Assembly (NCBI GenBank): GCA_002786025.1
Contig: NHNW01000042.1
Location: forward strand, 186,001-250,000
Direction: 5' to 3'
Length of the DNA: 64,000 bases
Source: Zasmidium citrigriseum
Taxonomy: Eukaryota > Ascomycota > Dothideomycetes > Mycosphaerellales > Mycosphaerellaceae
Shown one piece after another: positions 1 through 11,228 of this stretch (position 1 is its first letter; every line of letters starts with the position of its first letter). A program made the translations under genes and the position numbers. Under the pieces are notes generated by a model. That model was not told where the DNA came from. It searched no databases and saw nothing but the letters and a program-made list of their open reading frames with translations.

Positions 1-1
1 C

Positions 2-3000
2 CAGAATAACCAGAATCAACAGAGCACTTCTGGCGGCAGCTTGTTTGGCGGTATGGGCCAGAGCAACCAGAACCAGCTCCAAAACAACAACTCCCTCTTC
101 GGCGGGAACTTCAACCAGAGTCAGAACCAGACACCGCAGAATAACCAGCTGCACGCGAGTCTGACCATGTCTCCATACGGCAACGACCAGCTCTTTGGTT
201 CTCTGGCTCAAACATCGACACCGGTTGGTCCGCTTGCTACGCCGCTCAACGGTGCGAGACCGACTGCCTCGAAGACTCCAAGCTTGTTGTCGAGCACGAG
301 ATTGAACTCGCCCATCTACACTCCAAGAGCCAGCACCATGAACCGTACTGGCACATACGGCCTCACGAGCTCTGCCTTTGGCACCCCAGGATCCGCGTTC
401 TCAACCAGCCTGACTCCAGCTCAGAGCAGCCTACTGAAGCCTTCTGGCAGTCTCGGCAGTGCCCTCACCAGTCGCCTTTCTAAGAGCATGAGCATGAACA
501 ATCTGCGGGCTGACGGTACTCCTCGAGAAGGCGAGAGCTTGCTGCGTCCTATCCCAGGCAGTGCTTCAAGCAAGTATCTCCAGTCGGGCAGCATGCGCAA
601 GCTTGTTATCGACCGAAGCCTGCGTATGGATCTCTTCGCGCCTCCAGAGGAGCAGACGCCCGGTGCCGAGAGAAAGAACAGTGTCAGATTCGAGGAGACG
701 GTCAATCAACAGTCGACGCCCCGTGAGTCGACTGCTTCTCCAAACGACGGCAACGCTCTTGTGCGGACCGAAGAACCTGAAGAGAACCCCTCACCTGCCC
801 TGTACAGACCATCAGCACCACGACCCCGTGCACAGGCGAACGGAACGCCAGAGATGCAGCAGGTCAGCGGAAACGGCTCTTTGTCCACTGTTCAAGAAGA
901 CGACGAGACGCGCCGGACAGTCTCGGCGCCTGCGACGAAGCAGCCGTCAGAAAAGGTCGCGGATAAGGGTCTCATCGTTGGCAACTACTGGACGAAGCCG
1001 CCTTTGAAAGATCTCAAGAACATGTCCCGCAAGCAGCTTGAGAAGGTCGGAAACTTCCAGGTCGGCCGTGAAGGTGTGGGTTACATCGAGTTTGGCAATG
1101 TCGACCTCAGCAAGACAGAGCTCGATGATATCTGCGGGAAGATCTGCGTGTTCAAGCAGCGGTCCGTTACCGTCTATCCTACCGAGCAAGAGAAGCCACC
1201 GGTTGGTCAGGGCTTGAACGTCCCCAGCACCATCCACCTGGAGCACTCGTACCCCAAGAACATCGGCACGAGAAAGGCTGTGATGGCAGGCAGTGGCCCT
1301 GCTTACGAGAAGCACATTCGGAGGCTGAAGAGACTGGAAGGCAGTACTTTCAAGGACTACAACCCACAGACCGGCGTCTGGACCTTCACTGTCGAGCACT
1401 ACACGACCTACGGACTGGACGAAGAGGACGAGACCGAAGACATGGACTTTGAGCAGGAGTCAAGCGGACTCAGCGACCCACCGGAAGATGAGACGATGCA
1501 GAGCATGGAGTCGGCGAACGGCACCGGAGAGGTTGACGACACCTTCGAGTTCAAGATCCAGAGCAGACGGTCGCAGCAGTCCAACATCTCTGCGTCAGCA
1601 GGCCCACATGTCCCTGGCGGATTCGAAGAGCCCGACGAGTCTCGCTTTGTCACGAAGTACGATCACGGAGACTACATGAATGATGCGATGGGTGATGAGA
1701 CTATGATGTCTGGAGGTCTTGGTCCTGTCGATGAGGATCCTTTCAACTCACCAGGAGGTGCGGTGCAGGCCCCGTCTCCAGGCGCCTATGAGCGCTATCA
1801 TTCCAGTATGGCGCTTGACGAAGATACTGGCGCTGTTGAGATTGCTGAGGAGACGCAGGACGAGCCGGAACCCGAGCCCGAGCTTCCAGGTTCTTTTATT
1901 GAAGAACCCAAGCTCCTGCGATCCATCCTCAAGCCCACCCCTGGATTCTCCGCGTTCGCCTCGCCAGAGAAGCTAGCTACCGACAGCTGGGAAGAGCAAC
2001 TGCAGCGCACCATGAGTCCGAAGAAGCGTGATCGACAAGCGTTGCGAGACCGACAGCAGAGCATTCTGCGCGAGACGGACGAAGAGGTCATCGAGAGTCC
2101 CTTCAAGCGCAGCATGCTCGGGCAGAGCCAACTCAACCAGAGCTATCTTGCACAGAAGAGCGCAAAGAAGGTCGGCTTCGGTGGCAGTACTATGAAGGTC
2201 AGCAACGACAGCTTGGGTAAGAGCCAGGCTTTCCGAACGTCCATGGACATCATGAACTCGCTCTGGGCGCAGGAGAAGACTGCAAAGAAGGCGCCCAGCA
2301 CTGCGCGCGGCTTTCAGGTATGAAGACCACCCCCTTGCCTAACACTGCCCATCTAGCCCCAACCCATAGCCCCATTTGCAGTTTTCAGCATCCGGCTGAG
2401 TTGGAGGAAAGATGACTTGACACTTTGGGCGTTCCACCACCGCATCGTCACACTTCATGGCCTCATTCATGAATCCAAAATGTAGTACATAGCTGAGAAT
2501 GAGATTAGAACCCATACCCCAAGCGACCACGCCTTTCCGCCTCTGTCGACCTCAACGAACAAGACGCCGAGTTTCACAGCACCATGAAGCCATCTTTCGC
2601 CAACAACGGCACTCTGGTTTACTCTGTTCCCGGATCAGCGCAGGAGCCCACAGAGCCTCTCACCCGCGCGATGCAGCCGATTGTCGGAGAACACAAGGAA
2701 GTCCGCTTCGCCCGCTTTGCGACACCCGCCGATATCAACACGCAGACTCTCACCGTTCAGAAGGGCATGACTGTCATTGAGAAGGTCGATGGCTTTCCTC
2801 AGGCCAATGTTCAGGACGGCATCATATTCACTCACATTGACTGGCTCGCTGCTGGTGCTGTGGAGAAGTTCATATGGAGAGTTACTGGAGTCCTGTTTGA
2901 CAGCGTCAGCGATGCCTGCAGTCATCTGATCGAGGGCATGTCGCCTGACGACATCATCAACTACGAGCCTCGCCTTCGTCAGGACGCATTCGGACAGTTA

Positions 3001-4440
3001 TGGGCTGGATACTTGGCTGCTGTGGTCGACGAGCAAATGGCACTGAGAAAGAGCGCTGAGGAGAAGGCGCTCCTACTGCTTACGACGCATAACATCAAGC
3101 AAGCTGCAGAAGTGCTCGCCGAGGCCAAGAATTTCAAGCTGGCGACGATGGTGGCTCAACTTCCCGGCAGCCACGACAGCCGGGCTCTGACGCAGGCTCA
3201 AATCAAGACTTGGATCGACCGCAACGACTGGAGCGAGATTTCGGAGCCGGTTCGGGCTTTGTACTCCATTCTTGCTGGAGAGGTCTGCACTGTTGCTGGA
3301 AAGAACGGCCCAGCTGAAGATAGGGCGAGCTCGTTCTGCATCTCTGAGCACTTTGGTCTTAACTGGATGCAAAGCTTCGCTCTAAGAGTGTTCTACGGCG
3401 GGTACCTCAGCCTGGAAGATTCCGTCAAGGCTTACTGCAATGACTTTACGGATGGCCGCGAGAAGATCTTGCCTACACCTGCATGGCAAGATCCTGAAGC
3501 AAAGGACGGCAGGGAAGACACTCTGCTCGGCCTGCTGCGGATGTACATTGGACGTCCTGATGCTGAGGTTCTTTTCGATCCCAAGACAATATCTGGCGAC
3601 TCTTCCAACTCTCGCATTGCCTGGCAGCTGGCTACCATCTTCGCATCTCGGCAGGATGGAGCGAGATTGCCCGACGAGAAGCTCGATCAGCTCACTCTTG
3701 ACTTCGCTGCTCAACTCGAGAGTGCCAACTCCTTCCAGTCCGCCGTCTGGGTCCTGCTCTACCTTCGCGACCGCGTCACTCGCGAGCAAGCGATCTCGGC
3801 CATCCTCTATCGCAACGCAGACAAGATCCCCGACTTCGATCCTCTCGAAGACGTCCAAGGCGTCTTCCATCGCCTGCACCTCGAACTGCAGATCCCGACC
3901 GAGTACATCTGGCACGCCAAGGCGCAGTACGCTCGCACAGTCGACAAGAACCCCTACGCCCAGACCGTGTACCTCCTCAACGCCGGTGACTCTGATCAGG
4001 CGCATACCGTCCTCTGCAGCGTCCTCGGACCACAAGCCGTCATCGAGCAGGAACACGAGGAACTCATCAACGTCCTCGCTCGCTTCCCAGAGTCCAAGCC
4101 ACAAGGCTGGATCGCTGGCGGCGGTGTCTTCGAGGAGTACGCCAAGCTGTGGAGTCTCTCGACGCCGCGCAAGCACACACGTGAGGGCCGTGAGGTCATG
4201 GAGCGATTGGGACTGGGCTTGAGGGAGATGGGCAACAGAGAGGGCAAGATGAGTCTCGTGGAGAAGGTCGCTGTTGTTGAGATGGAGAGAGTGCTGAAAG
4301 AGGAGGTACGCTCGCTGCACGGCAGTGGTGAGGGTTTGGTTGTGGAGGGTTTTGGGGTTGGTGAGGAGGGATTGATGGGTGTTGGTAAGGGCATGGATGC
4401 TTTTGCCAGGTATCAGCAGGCTATGGGTGTTATGGTTTGA
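2..4440 (+). CDS. NUP145: Nucleoporin Nup145 (Nup98-Nup96 precursor), 5' partial
   Basis: Precursor of two nuclear pore proteins: an FG-repeat Nup98-like half that binds transport receptors, and a Nup96-like scaffold half of the Y (Nup84) complex. The frame is open to the window edge, so the start and most GLFG repeats lie outside; two LFGG repeats remain. An autoproteolytic nucleoporin domain spans about residues 315-475 of the visible part and ends in an HYT tripeptide (coding 1397-1405), where self-cleavage is expected between Tyr and Thr. I join exon 2-2317 to 2509-4440 across a phase-0 191-bp intron (GTATGA...TTAG), so exon 2 opens NPYPKRPRLS, a nuclear-localisation-like string. The visible product is 1415 residues. 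The Nup96 alpha-helical domain fills the second exon. The intron end is the least certain point; a 39-bp alternative reaches a stop soon after. Confidence 0.9.
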
Positions 4441-5791
4441 GTGTGCTGAGTGTAAGATAGTGCATTTTATCGCATTCAGCGCTGGAGTAATTAGGATGGG
4501 AGATTGTACATTGCATGCTTGCTTCGACGATTTGCCTTTTCTCAGCTTTCTCTGATGTCTCTCGATCCGCATCGTTGTGGAGACCGCTGCTGCTCTAACC
4601 TGCCTAGTCCTCTCGATAACACTGCAGCGGACTATGCGGTCGTTACCTCGCATCGTTTGCCATGATCTTGCAACAGCGACGGAGATGGCCTGCCTACGAT
4701 AAAGGTCTGGTACCCGCTCAAGATACTCCCAAACTGCAAGCTGCTCTCTGACTCGCTAATTGTCGCCATAGATCTTTGCATGGCCCCGTTGGCGAAAGAG
4801 AGGAAAAAGGACTGACCGAAGTACAAGAAGTTCGTGGTCTCGTATCGATCGGTCGATCTCGAGGGAATTGCACTATGTGCCCCTGAGACTCGTCAATATT
4901 TGGAGTAGCGACACTGAAAAATGGCTGCAGCTATAGGAGGTTGTCTGAGAATCACCCCGGCGAGATATGGATGCAGTTGGGCAAGAATTGATGTGGTCGA
5001 CCGAATTAGGAAGCTGTAACTTTTACATGTGAAAGCCGAGACTAGCGGGCTTCATTTCGCCATCAAACATCGATCGTTCATAAATTCTAATACAAAAACA
5101 AAAATAATCGCGGCACCGACAGAGGTTCGAACACAGAGCAAAAGGGAAGGGTGTCGCATTGAACATACAACCACAAGGGCAATGCCGCTGCGACACAACA
5201 GATTAATCTTGGATCAGAGCTACTTCCCTGATTGGCTGGAGTTTTCAAAGCGTTTATAAAGGTTGGTGATTCGGTGGTTCGTGACGCTTCTGTGATTCAC
5301 TTGGTGGAATGGATGCCTGTTCTTGCCACGAATGGGAAGGAGCGAGGGGAAGAAGTCGCAGCTGCTTTAAGGAGGAAGTCGCGATCCAGCACTATTGTAT
5401 TGCTCGTCGAATAGTGATGCGTTCCTTGACCAGTAACGATAGATTTCGTAGTATCTCCCGGATCATACAGAGGTACCAGATCATCAAGCAGGCTTTCAAG
5501 GTCTTCGAGATACTGACATGGCGCATAGATGGCTCTGTTCTGGTCTAGGGGGTTTAAAACGGCTTAAATTCATGTCACTCTGCATCCTGAAAACTGAGCT
5601 ATCAGCAAAGCCTCTAAATGCCCGGAATGCCTACACGATAGAGATATACTGAGTCAAACTCATAATCGGATCTTTTGCGTGGAAATGTAGACATGGTGAG
5701 GCTCATTCATGTGACGAAGACGGGCATCAGATTTTTCGTTAGCGACCCCTCTAAACCGTTCCCCTAGTCACTCCATGACAACACCATGCGT
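4441..5791. other. Intergenic, convergent 3' ends
   Basis: 1.35 kb between the tail-to-tail NUP145 and Ayg1-like genes. Only short open frames are present, with no recognisable domain or start context. A GTTCGAAC octamer near 5124 resembles a tRNA B box, but the flanking bases do not form a T stem. I see no supported feature. Confidence 0.5.
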
Positions 5792-7210
5792 CTATTTCTC
5801 GGGTACAGTCGCCATAACCTCTTCCAACCAAGTGTAAACGGAGCCATTTGCAGGCGGATAACCCATATGCAAAAGACCCGTAAAGAACCTCGACTCCTTT
5901 GGCTTGCCATACTCCATCATAAGCATACTATCCTCAATAGGCATAAGTCCATCGTGAGTGCCGTTGATCAGCAGTAGCCTGCAAGAGTCCATATTCACCA
6001 CCCCCGTCTCGATCAGCGAGAACTTCTTCTGGATGTTATCGAGCATATCGTTCTCATCGTCGTAGCCGAACTTCTGACGCATTGCAGGCAAAAGCGTCCA
6101 TGGATATCTAGTGTCCCAGAAGGTCAGCAAACGTCTTTATAATGGTGGAGAACGGTCGCGGCATTTGGGCGTACGTACTCGTGGTCTTTTGCCTTCTCTA
6201 GCCATGCTCGAGAGAAGAAATGGTGGGTTCCGGCACCCTGGCCAATCGAACCTAGCAAGCGAGAGGCGTGGGTATGTGCAGCGCGGATGGCATTGTGTCC
6301 GCCAGCAGAGAGACCCCAGGCGATGACCTTCTTCATATTGAAGGTGCCTTGGGCGGCCATCCAGTCGAGGATCGAGGTCCAAAGGCGGTCGGGGGAGGTT
6401 GGATCGTTGCGGGCTGCTGGGCAGTCTGTGATGCCAACCTCATTAGCATCATCCTCACAGTATTATTGACAAGATAGGACTTCTTACCTGCAGTCCCCGG
6501 AATATCCACAATAACACTCGCCCACCCCCTCGCCGAAAACTCATTGCTCCTAACCGTATTATCCGGCCGATGCCCATCCAAACCACACATCAACAAAATC
6601 GCCGGCACAGGTTTCTCTTTACTCGCCCCCTTCGGCAACCTAACATAAAGCGGCACTTTCATGCCCTCATCTGTCCCCTCAATCCCCGCCGTGTGTGGAA
6701 TCTCCACATCCTTGATCGGGCACTCGAACAATGCCGCGGCTTTCATATAAGCCGCCTTCTGTGCCTCGTAGGCCTTTGTCTTGAAGGGTGTGTTGATGTA
6801 GGGGAAGCGGGCGATGCGGTAGACTGCACAGGCGCGGAGGTAAATGTCGATGGCGGCTTGCTTGTCGCCTTCTTTGGCTTTGGAATCGCCTTGCGAGACG
6901 AGGGATTCGGCGGTGGGGAGGAATTCGGCGGTGTATTCGTCGGTGTAACCGTCGTAGATATTCTTCTCGATGCACTTCTCGAAAATGGGGGCGAAGTCTT
7001 CGTATTTGCCGTCGTGGAACGGGTAGAGAGATCGCTCGCAGGGGAATTTCCATTTCTTATACCTGGAACATGATGTTTGTGTTAGGACCCTTTCGAGAGC
7101 TGTATGCACGATCGTACAGACCAGAGATTACTCATGCTGCCCAGGTGAGGATAGACCTGATCGAACTTGTCGCCCAGAATCCATCTACTGCCAGTGCGTG
7201 GGTCCGTCAT
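5792..7210 (-). CDS. Ayg1-like alpha/beta hydrolase
   Basis: Alpha/beta hydrolase of the family that includes Ayg1 and Yg1, which shorten a heptaketide to the tetrahydroxynaphthalene precursor of DHN melanin by cleaving a C-C bond. Four exons: 7210-7122, 7062-6488, 6425-6179 and 6107-5792, giving 408 residues, the family's usual length. Introns are 59, 62 and 71 bp. The nucleophile is Ser261 in GLSAGG; Asp356 (NGTHDG) and His384 (GLLHMGYP) complete the triad at the spacing known for Ayg1. The N-terminus after exon 1 reads RWILGDKF, typical of the family. The first donor (GTCTGT) is weak, but that join keeps the conserved LW-YKKWKF run. No polyketide synthase or melanin regulator lies nearby, so a role in another pigment or acyl-shortening pathway is possible. 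Confidence 0.88.
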
Positions 7211-7941
7211 TTTGGCCAAATCTCGAATACGAAAATATTCTCAAAGTGCTCAAAAGTAGTACGGAAGCTTTAATTATCTTCAAAAGAGTGAGAGGAGTGA
7301 AAGCAAGAGAAAGAGCTCTGAAGAAGTCGACCTTGACCTACCAAATATATCCACACCGCTACGTCAACGCGCTCGCCCATTCGGACGCGTCCAATGTCCG
7401 TCAAGCTGTGGCATCTTACAGACCGCTGGTTGTGGATGGCCTTGAGGAGGGGAAGTCCGAAGAACGGGTGAAGCTGCGGCTCTAATGCAGGGACCCGTTC
7501 GAGCTCTCGAGGGGCCCCAAGCGGCAGCTGCGGATTGCTTGAAGGAGTCTTGGATGCGGGCTTGCGAGTCCGGTTCTCAGTTGATGGGAGGACTTGATTT
7601 TGTATTTTGAGCCGGGCCACTTCAAGGGCAGGGAGAGGTTCAATCTTCGAATACTAATCGGTCAGTTTAGGCTTGTCAGTACCTTCTCACACAAACCAGT
7701 ATCCACATGGCCAGGATAACGTCGACTGATGTGAGGTACTACGAATCCGCGCGAGGGCAAGACTCTTCGATCTTGGGCATTGTATTGATACGAGCTTGTC
7801 ATGGTGCAGAAGCCAAGCTCGCCGTCCTGATTGGCAGCCCTGAAGAATGTGACTGAATGAGATGGTGTGTGAAGCCCTGTGGGCTGTTGGCGTTCAAGTC
7901 GTATCAATTCGTTAGCATACTCAAGTCCGAAGATGTCGACA
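7211..7941. other. Intergenic: Ayg1-like promoter and NSRP1-like 3' region
   Basis: 731 bp between two minus-strand genes. It must hold the upstream region of the Ayg1-like gene and the 3' UTR of the NSRP1-like gene. Minus-strand open frames here (for example 7662-7997) show no family features. I see no further site I can support. Confidence 0.4.
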
Positions 7942-9105
7942 TCAGCCTTCGCCACGCTCTCGAGCAGCCTTTCTCGCGAGATACCGTGCCTTCGCATCGC
8001 TGACGTCCTTCTCGGTCTTCGTCGACTTGGCTGCCTTCTCTATCCGCGCTCTTTCTTCCTCTTCTTCTTCCCTCGCCCGCTTAGCTTGTGCTGCTAACTG
8101 TTCTTCCATCATGCGACTCTGCCTCTCCCGCTGCGCTTGTTGATTGCCAGCATTTCGTGAAGGGAATGCTTGCTGAGCAGTTCGATTTGAAGCTTTCAGA
8201 TGATCGGATCCTCGTTGGTCAGAAGACTTTCCAGAAGGCGCAACGTTGAGACCTGCTGATAGAAGCTCTCGCTTGTCTGTGAGCTGGCCTTCTTCGTTGA
8301 CGTGAACATTAACACCCTTTGCCTTCAGCTCAGCAGCCAGCTCAGCGTCGGTCTTCTTCTTCGGCTGCCCATCGTCGTTCTTCAGGCCCTGCTTCTCTGC
8401 TAATGCAGCAGCCTCCATGGCCTCCTGATGCTGTTGCTCCGTCTGGTCCATCATGCTGCGGTAGAAACCTTGCATGCCTCCGCCACCTCGCCTCTTTCGT
8501 TCCTCTTCTTCCTCTGCCTTCTTCCTCTCTTCTTCCTCTAGTCGCCGGTTCTCCTCCTGCTGTGCCTTATACGCGCCAGTCACAAACTTCTCCTTGTCGG
8601 CAAATTCGTCACCTTCTGCCTCACGCTCTTTCTGCAACATCTTCTCTTTGGCAACGGCTTGGTCCTGTTTCCGCCTCGCCGCAGCGTCGAGAAGATTGTT
8701 AATGTATTTTGGCTTTCGATCGATGGCATCTTGTTTCGCCGCCGCCTTCTTCGCCTCGGTGACAGTGTTTTTCGCGTCGAGAAAAGAATCATAGTCGAAG
8801 ATCGACGAGTCCAATTCCTCTGCAGCCTTCACCTGTGCTTTTGACGCATGCAGAGCCGATAGATCTTGCCGCGACTCTGCTTCTGCCTTCTTCGGCGGTC
8901 CTTTGGGCTTGGGAGGCGCTCCTGACAGGCCTGGTTTTGGTTTTGATGGTCCATTTCCGCCGAACGTGCTGACTTCCTCTACGGAGGTTTCAGGTGGATC
9001 TGAATTGGCGACATCGTCGTCATCGTCGTCTTCATCGTCGAAGGCGGCTCGTCGGGTCGGCGCGGGCGCCTTTTTCTTCAAGTTGAGGCCGTATTTGAGA
9101 GACAT
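7942..9105 (-). CDS. NSRP1-like nuclear speckle splicing regulator (DUF2040)
   Basis: Single-exon gene for a 387-residue nuclear protein of the NSRP1/CCDC55 family, which in animals modulates alternative splice-site choice. I chose the ATG at 9105 because the family opens with MSxKYGL; an ATG 93 bp upstream (9198) would add 31 residues of unlike sequence. After the start come an acidic run (DDEDDDDDD), a Pro/Lys stretch, and the conserved core with FDYDSFLDAKN, RKPKYINNLLDAAARRK and the GMQGFYRSMMD end. Most of the rest is a highly charged Glu/Lys/Arg coiled coil. It is divergent from the acetyltransferase at 9305, with 199 bp between starts. Identification rests on the core; a splicing role in fungi is inference. 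Confidence 0.85.
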   Translation of the reverse strand: MSLKYGLNLKKKAPAPTRRAAFDDEDDDDDDVANSDPPETSVEEVSTFGGNGPSKPKPGLSGAPPKPKGPPKKAEAESRQDLSALHASKAQVKAAEELDSSIFDYDSFLDAKNTVTEAKKAAAKQDAIDRKPKYINNLLDAAARRKQDQAVAKEKMLQKEREAEGDEFADKEKFVTGAYKAQQEENRRLEEEERKKAEEEEERKRRGGGGMQGFYRSMMDQTEQQHQEAMEAAALAEKQGLKNDDGQPKKKTDAELAAELKAKGVNVHVNEEGQLTDKRELLSAGLNVAPSGKSSDQRGSDHLKASNRTAQQAFPSRNAGNQQAQRERQSRMMEEQLAAQAKRAREEEEEERARIEKAAKSTKTEKDVSDAKARYLARKAARERGEG

Positions 9106-9304
9106 GTTGTGGTTCAAGTCGAGCTTTGAAGCGGAGGCAGGTCCAGCGAGTCGGGCCTTTCTTGGGCGAGGGTCGAAGTCAAAATTCGAGGCAGTCACGG
9201 TCCAAGTGAAGGAACACGTTACTCAACTTCAACAACTTTTCACGTTTTTGAAACGGAGAACTTGAATTCGAGACCTTGTTGCTTATGAAATCGAACTTGC
9301 AGCC
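9106..9304. promoter_or_regulatory. Shared divergent promoter region
   Basis: Only 199 bp separate the start codons of the NSRP1-like gene (minus) and the acetyltransferase (plus), so both promoters must overlap here or inside the neighbouring 5' ends. If the upstream ATG at 9198 were used instead, the gap would shrink to about 106 bp. No consensus box stands out. Confidence 0.4.
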
Positions 9305-10112
9305 ATGGCCATGTCAGAAAACAAGGCTCGCATGTTTCGAGGCGACCTAGCCTATGCATTCACTCCAGAGATGGTCAATGCACGACGGCGTTGTGGACAG
9401 GCCTGCACGAGATACAACAATGCTGGAGAGTTCACGACTCGGAGACGGCAAGTTGAGATGTGGAAGGAGTAAGCAATCGATTTGGAACTGTCATTTCCTC
9501 ATTGCTTCAGGCTAAGCTTTTCAGAATAGTTGATGATAAAACACCCCTGCCTCCAAAGGCAGACACCGAAGAAGCAGACGAAGAGCTCTTCGCGGAAGAA
9601 GCTTGGGTCGAGCCTCCGATTCACATCGACTACGGCACAAACGTCGAGTTGGGACGGAACGTTTTTCTCAACTTCAACACCACCATCGTCGATACCTGTA
9701 AAGTCAAGATCGGGGCCAGAACACTCTTTGGTCCCAACGTGTCCCTGTATGCTGGCGGTCATCCTCTGGATCCGGCAGTAAGGAATGGAACGAAAGGACC
9801 AGAATATGGAGGTCCGATTACGATCGAGGAGGATTGCTGGATTGGTGGAAATGTGACCGTCTTGATGAATGTCACCATCGGTAAGGGCTCGACGATTGGC
9901 GCAGGGGCTGTCGTGACCAAGGTAGGATCTCGTCGAGTCTGGATGTTAATTGATATGCTGACGATTCGTAGGACATTCCTCCTTATTCAGTGGCTGTAGG
10001 AAACCCGGCTCGGGTCATTAGGCAAGCACCAACTGGGACGAATGCTCATATCACAACTGGTGCTCTTGCAGCTCTCGAAAGGGATCAGGCTCAAGGAAAG
10101 GGAGGCGAATAG
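9305..10112 (+). CDS. Maltose/galactoside O-acetyltransferase-like protein
   Basis: Hexapeptide-repeat acetyltransferase of the maltose/galactoside O-acetyltransferase (LacA/NodL) type, which transfers acetyl from acetyl-CoA to sugar hydroxyls; the fungal substrate is unknown. Exons 9305-9468, 9525-9921 and 9972-10112 give 233 residues; introns are 56 and 50 bp. The first 60 residues match the helical Mac domain (FTPEMVNARRRC). Then comes a left-handed beta helix built from repeats such as IHIDYGTNVELGRNVFLNFN and VTIGKGSTIGAGAVVTK. It includes the catalytic His of YAGGHPLDP, and ends in VAVGNPARVIR. The start has good context (gccATGg); a second in-frame ATG lies six bases on. Length and order are standard for the family. 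Confidence 0.9.
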
Positions 10113-10578
10113 ATGAGAGACATGATGTCAAAATAGAATAGAATAGACCGGTGACTTGCTTGTTCGTGCCACATATTCATGTCAAGGGCAACGCCCATGC
10201 TCAGTTGGCAGAAGGCACGCTTGAGAATGAATGCTTCTCTTCTGGGCGCTGAACGGCTTCGATTGTGGCTCTCATGTTCGTGAGTTTACCGTGCATGTGA
10301 GCCAGACAGCTTTCTCCCGGTCGTCATAGTCCGGCCATTCGATGAGGAGATGGCGATAATGAGAAGAAAGTGAGAAGGAAGAGGAAGACTCCTTCGACGA
10401 CTGAAGTGTCTCGGCAAAACCTCGCCCGAACTTCTCTCACTCCCGCGGTCTCTTCCAAAGCTGGTCATCGACAACGACATTTCATCAACCAAAACACCTT
10501 CTTCCAAGTTCACGACAGTCGCGATACTAAGAAGAAACCCCGACCCACGAAAACACTCCACGCGACCGCTTCGTCAAA
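10113..10578. other. Intergenic upstream of TIM13
   Basis: 466 bp between two plus-strand genes. It starts with a small AGAAT-rich run (about 10133-10146). I see no other structure; it should hold the acetyltransferase terminator and the TIM13 promoter. Confidence 0.35.
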
Positions 10579-10900
10579 ATGTCCAACGCCAAACAAGAAA
10601 TCATGGACCAAGTCCGGCAACAAGCCGCCCTCTCCAACGCCCGTCTCCTCGTAGAAGTACGCCCAACCTCTGATCTGTCCTTTGCCTTCTCTTGCTAACG
10701 ATTGACTGTCGCAGAAACTCAACGAACACTGCTTCGAGCGCTGCGTCCCGAAACCCGGCTCCTCGCTATCTTCGACCGAGACGACCTGCTACACACATTG
10801 CATGGAGAAGTACATGGCGGCTTGGAATACGGTGTCGAAGCAGTATTTGGGACATGTGCAGAAGGGTGTTGGTAGTGGACAGAGCTTTGGTGGGCTTTGA
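10579..10900 (+). CDS. TIM13: Mitochondrial import chaperone Tim13
   Basis: Small Tim protein of the mitochondrial intermembrane space; with Tim8 it forms a hexameric chaperone escorting hydrophobic precursors to TIM22. Exons 10579-10656 and 10715-10900 encode 87 residues, a normal size. The twin CX3C motifs are CFERC and CYTHC, 14 residues apart; they are oxidised by Mia40 to two disulfides. The spacer VPKPGSSLSSTE and following MEKYMAAWN distinguish Tim13 from Tim8, Tim9 and Tim10. The 58-bp intron has a clear branch site (GCTAAC) and a CAG acceptor, and lies just before the KLNEHC start of the twin-Cys core. It is tail-to-tail with NUC1. Confidence 0.95.
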
Positions 10901-11228
10901 GGAGATGACATGGCCTGGGAGGATGTTCTGTTGAAGAGACTTGCATAGGATGGATGGGTGTATGATGGAGGAAAAACAGCATTGCGCGGCGTTTCTGGGG
11001 ATGATGAAAGAAATACAAGGTCGCTGAGGCCACGGCATCAAGACGGCAGATTGAGGTTGAAATCCACGATGAGGGATTCTTCTCATGTTGTACACTATGA
11101 AGATCTTGCGAGGGTGGCAGTCGCAAGGACATAACAGCTGTATCATAGACACCATGCTCCGCTTCAAATGCAGCAAACAGCAAGAACGCCATACTCAAAT
11201 GCTGAACGCTTCATCACATCGTGGCAGA
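10901..11228. other. Intergenic, convergent 3' ends of TIM13 and NUC1
   Basis: 328 bp between convergent genes, to be shared by their 3' UTRs. No open frame or repeat of note. Confidence 0.4.

Noticed and set aside
3382..4653. A 423-codon minus-strand open frame opposite the Nup96 half.
   Set aside because: Antisense shadow of NUP145; low-complexity His/Ser/Leu sequence without family features.
5110..5140. GTTCGAAC word as a tRNA B box.
   Set aside because: Flanking bases do not pair as a T stem, and no A box lies at the right distance on either strand. The same holds near 63724.
8990..9060. A trinucleotide microsatellite (TCG/TCA-type run).
   Set aside because: It is simply the codons of the acidic Asp/Glu run in the NSRP1-like protein; the same applies to the run near 60460-60500 in NSE4.
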